From positions 16,026 through 51,391 of the forward strand of contig SWDN01000007.1 in NCBI GenBank assembly GCA_005116775.1: a stretch of DNA of 35,366 bases, given 5' to 3'. The translations under genes were made by a program, and so were the position numbers. Within the stretch, counting starts at the first letter, position 1. Each line of letters starts with the position of its first letter. Shown here piece by piece: positions 14,678-24,800 of this stretch. This DNA is from Nitrospira sp. (GTDB lineage Bacteria; Nitrospirota; Nitrospiria; Nitrospirales; Nitrospiraceae). The notes under the pieces were generated by a model that was not told where the DNA came from, did not search any database, and saw only the letters and a program-made list of their open reading frames with translations.

Positions 14678-17600
14678 TTACACGTTTACATCGTGAGTAC
14701 GGCAACTGGGGCTGGTCTCGTCTTGAGCATCAATCGCCCTGAAAAATGCCTCGAGATGGCCGAATAACATTTCGACATGAGGAGTCACAAACAGTTGCCC
14801 GGAGTTTGCCGCCGGAATACTGAGCGAGGTGACACCGCCGCGAGTCAGCACCTCCCACACCTTTCTGGTGTCCACAACCGAGTCGGCAACGACCCGATGC
14901 GAAGCCGTGATATTGAGGAGCGTCCCCTTAAACTCTTGCGTCTTATAGAACGCGATGGCTTCCAACGTCGCCTCTGCGACGCGTTGGTTGGTAAACGTTT
15001 CGCCGAAAATCTTACCATCAGCATCTATGCCAATCCGCTCAATCCGTTCATGCAATTTACCTAAGCCTAGTCGGATTCGAGCCCCAACTGACATCTGTCT
15101 AGAGCCGGCAAGGAATTGGGACATTCGCTTCCATACGTAGAGCAATGGCCGCACATATCTCTTGGTCCGCAAGACAAACCCGTTGTACGACAGTGGGTGC
15201 CACGATTCTATGACGATCAAGACAACGCGCTCATGGCGCGCCATCAACTGCTGTGCTATTTCATAGGCGATCACCCCTCCGGTACAGGTTCCGGCAATCA
15301 CATAGGGGCCCTTGGGCTGCACAGAACGAATCTCATCGACATAATGAGCCGCCATCTTGACCACAGACGTAAAAGGGGCTTCCCGTCCGTCAAGCCCCCT
15401 CGTTTGCAATCCGTAGAACGGCTGATCCTTACCAAGGAGCTGGGCAAGTTTGGCGAACACCAACACATTTCCCCCTACACCAGGCACCGCAAAAATCGGA
15501 GAAGCTGTGCCGCTCGACTGAATTGCCACCAACGAACGCCATGGCGGCGTCCACTGGTCGCGTGAAAGAACCGACGCGAGCTCAGCAATGGTCGGCGCTT
15601 CAAACAGAGTGGCGAGCGGAAACTGTCGTCCATATACCTCTTCGAGTAGATAGAAGAGTTGCGCTGCCTTGAAGCTCTGTCCGCCAAGGTCAAAGAAATT
15701 ATCGTAGACATCAGGGTCGTGGACCCCCAGCACCTGCTGCCAGAGAGCCGCCAACTGAACTTCCAGCCCGTTACGTGGACCGACGTGTACTTTGTCGCTC
15801 GATGCGCCAGATACAGCAGGAGCCGGCAACGCATTGACGTCAACTTTATTATTCGCAGTCAGGGGCATTGCATCGAGAAACACAAAGTAGGAAGGCACCA
15901 TATATTCAGGAAGGGTCTTGCGAAGTAGCGCACGAAGCTCTGTCGGAGTCGCTACGGTTCCATTCTGACAAACCAAGTAGGCCGCCAGCTGTTTGAGACC
16001 CTGCTGATCCTCCCGTGCTGTCACCACCACCTGGCGGACAGCGGGATGGCTGCTCAACGCAGCTTCGATCTCCCCGAGCTCGATCCGGAATCCACGAATC
16101 TTCACTTGATGATCGAGCCGCCCCATGTGCACCACGTGTCCATCCGATCGATAGCGCGCCAGATCGCCGGTCGTGTACAATCGCGCTCCCGAACGATCGG
16201 AGAACGGATGGAGAATAAATCGCTCGGCTGTCAGCTCTGGGCGATGCCGATAGCCATTCGCCACACCGTCCCCTCCGATGTACAGCTCCCCTGGCACCCC
16301 GATTGGAACCGGTTGAAGCGAGTCATCGAGAATGTAGAGCTGCGTATTGGCGATCGGGCGTCCGATCGCGATCTCCGACTCGCCTCGTTCAATTTTAGAG
16401 AGTGTTGACCAGATCGTCGTCTCTGTCGGTCCATACATATTCCAGAGCGAGCCAGCCCGGGCGAGAATTTGATCGGCAAGCTTCTTCTGAAGAGTTTCCC
16501 CACCGCACAATGCTGTCAGATGGGGAGTAGCCTCCCATCCTGCATCGATGAGCATATGCCATGTTGCCGGCGTGGCCTGCATGATGCTGGGGCGAACTTC
16601 CATCAGCCGTCTCCTGAGCAGCCGTCCATCTGAAGCGACCTGGCGGCTCACCAACTCCACGCGTCCGCCCACGATGAGTGGTAGATAGAGTTCCAGTCCG
16701 GCAATATCGAACGACAGGGTCGTCACCGACAAGAGCACATCCCGGCTCGTGCAGCCAGGTGCAGTTCGCATCGACCATAAAAAATTCACGAGTGCTTGGT
16801 GGGTGATCTCCACGCCCTTCGGCTTTCCGGTGGAGCCTGAGGTATAGATGACATAGGCTACATCGCCTGGGCCTGGATACTCCAATTCCGTCGATGCCTC
16901 CCGATCGATCGCATCCCAATTGCGGTCGATACAGACTGTGTGTCGGCCTTCGTGTGGAATACGATCGAGAAGCGCGGAAGACGTCACGATGACACGGCTG
17001 CCTGAGTCTTCCATCATAAAGCCAAGTCGATCGAACGGATAGTCGGGATCGAGGGGAACATACCCAGCCCCCGCCTTGAGAATTCCAAGCAGCCCCACTA
17101 CCATTATGGGAGAACGCTCCAAACAGATGCCGACCAGTTCTCCACGTCTCACGCCCAACCGGCGGAGATATCGGGCCAGACGATTGGCCTGAGCATTCAG
17201 AGCCTCATACGTCAGAGTTCGTTCACCCATCGAGAGCGCGATCGAGTCCGGCGTCGAAGCCGCTTGATCCGTAATCAGCTCTGGCAGCGCCTTCAAATGA
17301 GGGTATCCCGCGCGCGTCTCATTCCACTGATGAAGAATGAGGTGACGATCGGACTGGCTGAGTATCTGGTAGTCGGCGATGTGCTTTTGAGGGTCGGCAG
17401 CCACCTCGTCGAGAAGAGTCTTGTATTGCGCCGCCATCCGCTCAATGGTCGAGCCATCGAATAAATCTGTGCGAAATAAGAGATACGCTTTCTTCGTCAA
17501 CTCCGTGTCGACGGCCATAGTCAAGTCAAACTGGGCGGATCCCCCATCAAACTCGAACGGAGCCCATGTCAATTCATGAAATCCGGTCTTGCTCATCGGG

Positions 17601-20600
17601 ACATTCGCCACATTGAACAGCACTTGTACCAGGGGTGAGTGACTCAGGTCTCGCTTCACACCTACCTCTTCAAGTAAGCGTTCAAAGGGCAGATCCTGGT
17701 GATCGTAGGCCCCTAATGCCACTTCCCTGACTCGTCGCAGCACCTCAGTGAACATCGGATTACCCGAAAGGTCGGTACGCATCACGAGTGTGTTCACGAA
17801 CGTCCCGACGATCCCTTCAGTTGACAAGTGGGTTCGATTGGCAATCGGGACCCCGATCGCGAAATTCTGCTGACCGGCATATCGTCCAAGCAGAATCTGA
17901 AATGCCGCCAAAAGGGTCATGAACAGTGTGCTGCCTTGTTGGGCACTGAGACGAGTGAGCTTTGTGAGTAGGTCTTGCGTCAAGTCGATGGTACGGTACG
18001 AACCCGTAAAGCGTTGTGTCTGAGGCCGAGGATAATCGGTTGGAAGTGTGAGCACCGGCAACCCAACCAGCTGTGTGCGCCAGTACGCCAGTTGATTCTG
18101 CAGTACCTCCGTGTTGAGCCACTGCCGCTGCCACACGGCAAAATCCGCATACTCAATGGCAGACGGCTCAGGAATCGCCTCATCCCCTTTGCAGAAATTG
18201 TTGTACAGTACCATGCACTCGTGCGCAATAATCGCAAAGGACCACTGATCCCCGATGACATGGTGCATGTTCAGGAGGAAGATATGATCGTGATCTCCAA
18301 TCTGAAACAACACAAAACGAGCAAGAGGCCCATTCACCAGATCGAATGGGCATCCGGCATCCTGCGCAATCTGACGAGTTGTTTCCTGTAACCGATTGAC
18401 CTCCGGTAAGGGACGAAGGTCGATTTCTTTCCAGTCTGGCATCTGAGGTTGTCCGACAATTTGTACCGGACCTTCGGTCGTCATGGCGAATGTGGTACGG
18501 AATGACTCGTGGCGCCACATAAGTCCCTTCATGGCATGCACAAGCGCCGCGCGATTAAGCGGCCCCCTGAGTCTCATCGTCATCGGCATATTGTAGGCCG
18601 TGCTGCTTGGAGCCAACTGCGACATGAACCACATGCGTTGCTGGGAATACGAAAGCGGCAACGGCCGATCGCGCGAGGCTCGCATGATCGGCAATGCAGC
18701 AGAGACAGCGTGCCCATAGCCTCTGAAACGCTCCACTTCCATAGCCAACTCAGCGAGCGTCGGTTTGTCGAACAGCAGACGCAGCGGCAACTCCACGTCA
18801 AACGTTTCACGTATCCTAGCTGCCACCTGTGTCGCTAAAAGGGAATGCCCACCTAATTCAAAGAAATTATCGTGAGCACTGACAGTTCTGACTTTCAGAA
18901 TGGTCTTCCATATTTCTGCTACAGCTTGTTCGATAGAACTCCTGGGAGCAGTGCTGGCGAACCCTTCCGAAAAATCTTCTGCACCCGGCGCCGGAAGAGC
19001 CCGTCGATCAATCTTGCCCGTGACGGTCAATGGAAGAGATTCCAGCCAAATGAACGCAGATGGGACCATGTAGGCAGGTACCCGCTCAGCGAGAAACGTT
19101 TTCACCTGAGTACCAGACGGGGTCCGCCCGGATTGGCCTCTCAGATAGGCAATGAGTCTCGGTTGCCCTGGCGTGTCTTCGCGCAAACTGACCACCGCCT
19201 GCAGCACCTCAGGACAGGAGCCCAAGACCTGTTCGATCTCGCCTAGTTCAATCCGATGCCCACGAAGCTTGATCTGATGATCGCGTCGTCCAATAAACTC
19301 AAGCGCGCCGTCTGCACGAAACCGCGCAAGGTCTCCGGTCCGATATAGCCGCTGGCCCGTCACAAATGGGTCTAGAACAAAGCGCTCAACCGTGTGCTCC
19401 GGCCTATTGAGATAGCCGCGCGCAAGGCATGGACCTCCGATATAGACCTCCCCGACCGCTCCTATCGGAATCGGTTGTCCATACGCATCCAAGAGATACA
19501 CCCGCGTGTTGGCAATCGGTCGGCCGATCGGAACGGGACCCAATTGCGGCTCCCCTTCAACAACAAACGAGGTTGCGACATGCGACTCAGTTGGTCCATA
19601 GTGGTTCGCGAGTCGACATCCCTCACACAGACGCAGAAATTGTCGAATCGTGGGAGTCACGACTAGTTGCTCGCCTGCACAGATAACTTCTTTCAATACT
19701 GGAAGCGGCTGTGCCTTCATCATTGCGGTTTCAGCCAAGTGCTGGAATGCCACGGGAGGGAGAAATACCCGTTCCAATTGATGCTCCCTAATGAAGGCGA
19801 GAAGCTTTGCCGAAGAGATTCGAACCTCATCCGTAGCGATGAACAATGTCCCGCCGGTACAGAGGGTCGAGAGAATCTCTTGCAAGGACACGTCGAAACT
19901 CATCGAGGCAAACTGTAACGTTCTAGAAGCCGGTCGAGAAATGAACTGTGCCTTTTGCCATGCAATCAAATTCGTGAGACAACGATGAGGCATCAGCACG
20001 CCCTTCGGCGATCCAGTCGATCCTGACGTGTAGAGGATGTAGGCGCCATGATCCGGCGTGACCGATGACGAACCTTGATCGAAAGGGAGCGGCGACGGCA
20101 GCTCTCTCAACTCTTCGAACAAAACTGTGCTGCCTTCATATGTGGAGAGTCTTCCCGCGAGAGCGTGCTCGGTGACCACCACCACCGGTTTGGCATCCTG
20201 GAGTATGAAAGCTAGCCGTTGGTCCGGATAGGTTGGATCCAGTGGAACATAAGCGCCCCCGGCTTTCCAAATCCCTAACAATCCGACCACCATCTCGACT
20301 GACCGCTGGACACACAGCCCTACGGGTGTGTCGGGACCAACACCCAGGCTGCGCAATCGAATCGCCAGTCGAGCGGCTTGCTGATCCAATTCTCTATAGG
20401 TCAGGCTAGTTCCCTCGCAGCTCACAGCGCTAACCTCAGGCGTCTGTTTAGCCTGAATCTCTACAAGTTGGTAAGCACAGCGATCTGCGGAGTACTCTCT
20501 TTCGGTTTGGTTCCATTCATGCAAAATAATCTCTCGCTCATGCGATGTGAGGTACGACAGATCATAGAGCCGCGCCTTGGGTTGTTCTGCCATCGCCATC

Positions 20601-21880
20601 AACAAAGTTTCCATCTGAGCCAAGAGCCGCTCAATGGTGTCCACTTCGTACCGATCAGCCCTGTAGGAAAGGGTCATCGACGTCCGATCACCAGGAACAA
20701 TTTCGAGGGTCATTGGGTAATTGGTCGGATCGGTCACCCCCACATCGCTGACTTGGAAATCGCCGGAAGATGTTTCCAGCGCTTGGTCAACCGGATAGTT
20801 CTCGAAAGCCAGGATGGAATCGAACAGCGGTATTCCACGAGGCACTTCACTCCATCCCTGCACGTCGACCAGCGGGCTATGTTCAAACTGGCGCGCTTCC
20901 AGAAAACGGGATTGAAGATCTTGAAGCCAGGGAACGAGCAGGCCATCGGGACTGACGATTGCGCGAAACGGCAAGGTATTGACGAAAAGGCCGACCGCCG
21001 CTTCAATCCCGGAAAGCGCAGCCGGTCGTCCGGACACCACCGCTCCAAATACGACATCGTCCTGCCCGCTGTATCGACTCAGCAAAAGTGCCCAGGCGCC
21101 CTGAAAGACAGTATTGAGTGTCAGTTGTTGATTCCTGGAAAATGACTTCAGCGAGCGGGTAAGATCTGCGGACAATTGGCGAGTCAGGCGTCCGTGCTGT
21201 CCGGTCTTTTCCTTTCCTTCTGGGTCTTCAAGTCGATAAAACGGAAGTACCGTGGGTGTGGCGAAGCCCTTGAGATAGTCTTTCCAAAAGAACTCTGCTT
21301 GTGATAAGTCCAGTTGACGGTGCCAGACAATGAAATCGCGGTATGGGCGAACAGGGGGAAACTGTTGGTCCACGCCTCTAACGCTTCCTTTGTAACAAGC
21401 CAGAACCTCTTTCAGCACGATAGCCATGGACCAACCGTCGAGGATGAGGTGGTGCTGTGTCCAGACGAGTCGATGCAGGTCATCCTTCAAACGAATGATG
21501 GCGACCCTTATGAGAGGTGCATGGGACAAATTAAACAGCTTCAGCCCGTCTTCCCTGAGAAAGCCATCCCACGCCTGACTCTGCGCTGCAACATCCTTCT
21601 CGGTCCAGTCATGTACCTCCCACGGAAGAGTCGCGTGCTGCCGCACCACCTGGAGCCATTCGTCCAATCCTTCCCAGAGAAATACCGTGCGTAGAGCAGG
21701 ATGTCTATCAAGCACCTGCTGCCAGGCTCGTTGAAAAGCTGGAAGATCCAAAGGGCCAGTTAATGTGCAATGGAATTGCAGCAGGTAGATGGATGACTGG
21801 GGTTCCGAGACTGCATGGAACAGGATGCCCTTCTGAAGTGGTGAAAGCGGGTACAGGTCTTCGACATTCTGCATCTTCAT
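14678..21880 (-). CDS. Non-ribosomal peptide synthetase, C-A-PCP-C-A-PCP-TE
   Basis: A 2400-residue, two-module terminal synthetase. Condensation domain 1 starts YPLSPLQKGILFH with HHLILDG (143-149), the style of D-C-L domains that accept a D-residue, matching the epimerase ending the upstream protein. Adenylation domain 1 (about 465-965) has binding-pocket residues I read as D-V-Q-F-I-A-H-V-A-K, near the proline code. Carrier Ser is S1013 (LGGHSL). Condensation domain 2 (about 1072-1510) has HHVIGDQ, with Gln replacing the usual Gly. Adenylation domain 2 (about 1530-2020) reads D-I-L-Q-L-G-M-I-W-K, nearly the glycine code. Carrier Ser is S2069 (LGGQSF). The thioesterase (about 2125-2385) has GTCTGG with C2199 in the nucleophile place. 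ATG overlaps the upstream gene stop as ATGA. Confidence 0.96.
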   Translation of the reverse strand: MKMQNVEDLYPLSPLQKGILFHAVSEPQSSIYLLQFHCTLTGPLDLPAFQRAWQQVLDRHPALRTVFLWEGLDEWLQVVRQHATLPWEVHDWTEKDVAAQSQAWDGFLREDGLKLFNLSHAPLIRVAIIRLKDDLHRLVWTQHHLILDGWSMAIVLKEVLACYKGSVRGVDQQFPPVRPYRDFIVWHRQLDLSQAEFFWKDYLKGFATPTVLPFYRLEDPEGKEKTGQHGRLTRQLSADLTRSLKSFSRNQQLTLNTVFQGAWALLLSRYSGQDDVVFGAVVSGRPAALSGIEAAVGLFVNTLPFRAIVSPDGLLVPWLQDLQSRFLEARQFEHSPLVDVQGWSEVPRGIPLFDSILAFENYPVDQALETSSGDFQVSDVGVTDPTNYPMTLEIVPGDRTSMTLSYRADRYEVDTIERLLAQMETLLMAMAEQPKARLYDLSYLTSHEREIILHEWNQTEREYSADRCAYQLVEIQAKQTPEVSAVSCEGTSLTYRELDQQAARLAIRLRSLGVGPDTPVGLCVQRSVEMVVGLLGIWKAGGAYVPLDPTYPDQRLAFILQDAKPVVVVTEHALAGRLSTYEGSTVLFEELRELPSPLPFDQGSSSVTPDHGAYILYTSGSTGSPKGVLMPHRCLTNLIAWQKAQFISRPASRTLQFASMSFDVSLQEILSTLCTGGTLFIATDEVRISSAKLLAFIREHQLERVFLPPVAFQHLAETAMMKAQPLPVLKEVICAGEQLVVTPTIRQFLRLCEGCRLANHYGPTESHVATSFVVEGEPQLGPVPIGRPIANTRVYLLDAYGQPIPIGAVGEVYIGGPCLARGYLNRPEHTVERFVLDPFVTGQRLYRTGDLARFRADGALEFIGRRDHQIKLRGHRIELGEIEQVLGSCPEVLQAVVSLREDTPGQPRLIAYLRGQSGRTPSGTQVKTFLAERVPAYMVPSAFIWLESLPLTVTGKIDRRALPAPGAEDFSEGFASTAPRSSIEQAVAEIWKTILKVRTVSAHDNFFELGGHSLLATQVAARIRETFDVELPLRLLFDKPTLAELAMEVERFRGYGHAVSAALPIMRASRDRPLPLSYSQQRMWFMSQLAPSSTAYNMPMTMRLRGPLNRAALVHAMKGLMWRHESFRTTFAMTTEGPVQIVGQPQMPDWKEIDLRPLPEVNRLQETTRQIAQDAGCPFDLVNGPLARFVLFQIGDHDHIFLLNMHHVIGDQWSFAIIAHECMVLYNNFCKGDEAIPEPSAIEYADFAVWQRQWLNTEVLQNQLAYWRTQLVGLPVLTLPTDYPRPQTQRFTGSYRTIDLTQDLLTKLTRLSAQQGSTLFMTLLAAFQILLGRYAGQQNFAIGVPIANRTHLSTEGIVGTFVNTLVMRTDLSGNPMFTEVLRRVREVALGAYDHQDLPFERLLEEVGVKRDLSHSPLVQVLFNVANVPMSKTGFHELTWAPFEFDGGSAQFDLTMAVDTELTKKAYLLFRTDLFDGSTIERMAAQYKTLLDEVAADPQKHIADYQILSQSDRHLILHQWNETRAGYPHLKALPELITDQAASTPDSIALSMGERTLTYEALNAQANRLARYLRRLGVRRGELVGICLERSPIMVVGLLGILKAGAGYVPLDPDYPFDRLGFMMEDSGSRVIVTSSALLDRIPHEGRHTVCIDRNWDAIDREASTELEYPGPGDVAYVIYTSGSTGKPKGVEITHQALVNFLWSMRTAPGCTSRDVLLSVTTLSFDIAGLELYLPLIVGGRVELVSRQVASDGRLLRRRLMEVRPSIMQATPATWHMLIDAGWEATPHLTALCGGETLQKKLADQILARAGSLWNMYGPTETTIWSTLSKIERGESEIAIGRPIANTQLYILDDSLQPVPIGVPGELYIGGDGVANGYRHRPELTAERFILHPFSDRSGARLYTTGDLARYRSDGHVVHMGRLDHQVKIRGFRIELGEIEAALSSHPAVRQVVVTAREDQQGLKQLAAYLVCQNGTVATPTELRALLRKTLPEYMVPSYFVFLDAMPLTANNKVDVNALPAPAVSGASSDKVHVGPRNGLEVQLAALWQQVLGVHDPDVYDNFFDLGGQSFKAAQLFYLLEEVYGRQFPLATLFEAPTIAELASVLSRDQWTPPWRSLVAIQSSGTASPIFAVPGVGGNVLVFAKLAQLLGKDQPFYGLQTRGLDGREAPFTSVVKMAAHYVDEIRSVQPKGPYVIAGTCTGGVIAYEIAQQLMARHERVVLIVIESWHPLSYNGFVLRTKRYVRPLLYVWKRMSQFLAGSRQMSVGARIRLGLGKLHERIERIGIDADGKIFGETFTNQRVAEATLEAIAFYKTQEFKGTLLNITASHRVVADSVVDTRKVWEVLTRGGVTSLSIPAANSGQLFVTPHVEMLFGHLEAFFRAIDAQDETSPSCRTHDVNV

Positions 21881-24800
21881 GCTGCGCGCCCTTCCGAGTC
21901 ATCGATTTGTGAGAGCATCGCCGAAACTTTCTGGAGCACCGACTCGTCAAGGGCGGCCAACCCATAATTCTCCACTCCCGCGCCCGCGGCCTGAGAAGAG
22001 CAGACATAGCCGATAAGGGCGCGAAGCTCTTCCATGAAGCCTTCAGCAAGCCGCTCGATTGTCTCTCGGCAATGTACCCTCTCACTATAAGCCCACTCCA
22101 CCGACAATTGCCCTTGAACGATACACGCGTTCAGGTTGAGCACATGACTCCTCATGCACTCGCCGCTTCGATCCCTCTCGTACCCAGCACGTTCCAATTG
22201 AAAGAGGGCATCAGCTGGGAGTACGTGGTCATACTGACCTAAATAATTCCAACATACTTGCGCTGCTGGGAAACTCCTCATATGGTCTTGTATCTGTTTG
22301 TCATGACTCAGATAACGGAGAAGTCCAAAACCAATTCCTGCCTGAGGGACCGCCTGCAGTTGTCGCCTGACGGACCGGAGCGTCGCAAGGGGATCAGCCC
22401 CTGCATCGACGTGGAGACGTACGGGAAAAACCGACGTGAACCAGCCGACGGTCCGAGACAGATCGACATCATCAAAGAGCAACTCACGTCCATGACCCTC
22501 AAGATCAAGCATCACCGAATCGGAGCCGGTCCATCGCACCATCGTACGAGCCAGTGCCGACACGAGAATCTCAGATACGTGCGCATGAAGGACTTGGGAC
22601 ACCCGATGCAGAAGATCGCCTGTCTCACGCTCATCCAGAGCAACAATCTCTCTCCTGGTCCAACACTCACGATTCTCGCCGTCGGTATGATCTACGGAAA
22701 TCCCGGTTGTTCTGCCATCTATCAGCGTCTGCCACTGGTTACACTGATTTCCTAGAGGAACGGATTGAGCGTACGCCGTCAACCGCTCGGCCCATTCTTT
22801 GAACGAGGTCGTCTTGAGTGGGAATTGGATTGGACGTCCTGCCATCGCTTGGCGACAACCCGTCTCTAGATCCTCAATGAGAACTCTCCACGAGACTCCA
22901 TCTACAACGAGGTGGTGCGCAAGAAGCAACAGCCTGGAGCTTGGCTCGCCACCAACGCATAACACCGCCGCAAAGAGGGGTCCACTTGTGAGATTCAGAC
23001 CGCCCTCAACTTCTTGGACCGCGTTATCAAACATTAGTTTCCGATCGTTTTCCGATAGCTGTCTGCAGTCCAGGACACGAATCGGGACGCCATCCTCCGA
23101 TTCGGCACCGACCTGTTGCCATCCGGAAGAGCCTCTATGGAACCGCAAGCGAAGAGCGTCGTGATGCCGAGCGATCTGCTGAAGGACTTCGCGGATAATG
23201 TCGGGAGTGACCGGTTCTTTGATACTGAGCAGAATCGATTGGTTCCAGTGGTGGGCTGCCTGAAAATCTTGCTCGAAGAACCATTGCTGAATCGGAGTGA
23301 GCGGCATCGGTCCAGCGATGATCCCTTGTTCAACCTTGATCGCATGATATTGGCCGACAGCGGCTGCCAATTCTGCAATAGTCTGGTGCTGAAACATCTG
23401 TTTCGGCGTGAGGCTAATTCCCGCTTCACGCGCCCGACCAACTATCTGCAAACTGAGTATCGAGTCCCCCCCTAACGCAAAGAAATTATCCGAGAGGTTC
23501 ACATGATCCACTCCAAGCACCTTCACCCAAATCTCGGCGAGAACCAACTCTGTCTGCGTGAGCGGCCCGCTCTCGGCCCGCTCCAAATTTCGGGGAGTCA
23601 ATTGCGGAGCGGGCAGCGCTTGCCGATCAATTTTCCCGTTAGACGTCACAGGCCAAATATCGATTTGTACGGCGGCGCTCGGAACCATGTACTTTGGTAA
23701 GCGACTGTCGAGGTAAGCCAGTATGTCCGCTCCACTAAGGTTCTGCTGCTTATGAGGTTGGACATAGAGAATTAACCGTCGTTGCCCTGGTCTATCCTCT
23801 CGCAAATGCACCACTACTTGCTGAACTCCCGAATATTCGTAGGCCGCCTCCTCAATTTCGCCCAGTTCAATTCGGTACCCTCGTAGCTTGACTTGGCGAT
23901 CACGTCGCCCCAGGAACTCGATCTGCCCATCGGTACGAAACTTGGCCACATCGCCAGTCCGATACAGGCGTTGGCCAGGCATGAATGGATTGGGGAGAAA
24001 TCGCTCGGCAGTCAGCTCCGGCAGATTCATATAACCTTGCGCAACCCCAGGCCCGCCGATGTAGAGTTCTCCCGGCACACCGACCGGAACAGGCTGCTGC
24101 CGTTCATCCAGAACGTAGAGCGTTGTATTGGCAATCGGCCGCCCGATTGGAATGCATGGCCTCGGCTCCTGAGACTTTGTTTGGTACACACTGGCCCAGA
24201 TAGTCGCCTCCGTGGGACCGTATTCATTAAAGAACAGCGTTCGAGGCAAGAGCCGATGATGCAGGGAGACCAGTTCACCGGAAAGTTCCTCCCCGCCGAC
24301 AATAACCGTCTTGAGAGATGCCAATACGTCCGGATTGGCCGCTGCCAGCATCTCACGGTACAAGACGGGAACGGCAATCAGGTGTGAGATGTGGTGCTGG
24401 GCAACGAGTGCTGCCAATGCCTCGACATCACCTTGTCTTCCCTCGGTTGGCAACACAACCGTACCGCCGGCAACTAACCCCCAAAATATTCCAGCCACGG
24501 ACCCGTCGAAGATAAGCGGCGGCAGGACAAGAATCGCTGTGGGAACGCTTGCATAATAGTGGAGACGAGCCTGCGTGGAGTGGCTGAGATTTCGATGAGT
24601 AATCAATACGCCTTTGGGCTGGCCCGTCGATCCCGATGTATAGATCACATAGGCAAGGGTATCGGCGCATCCCTCCCTTGCCACTGTCCCCTGTCCCTCA
24701 TTGGACCAAGCTGCCTCATTACGATCGAGACATACGATCTGGCAGCTTAGGCTCGAGAACATCGCTTTCAACTTGTCTTGAGTCACAACGAGTGTTGCGT

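Noticed and set aside
20378-21145. A 255-residue plus-strand frame opposite the synthetase.
   Set aside because: It lies wholly antisense to a well-conserved condensation/adenylation region and has no own motifs.
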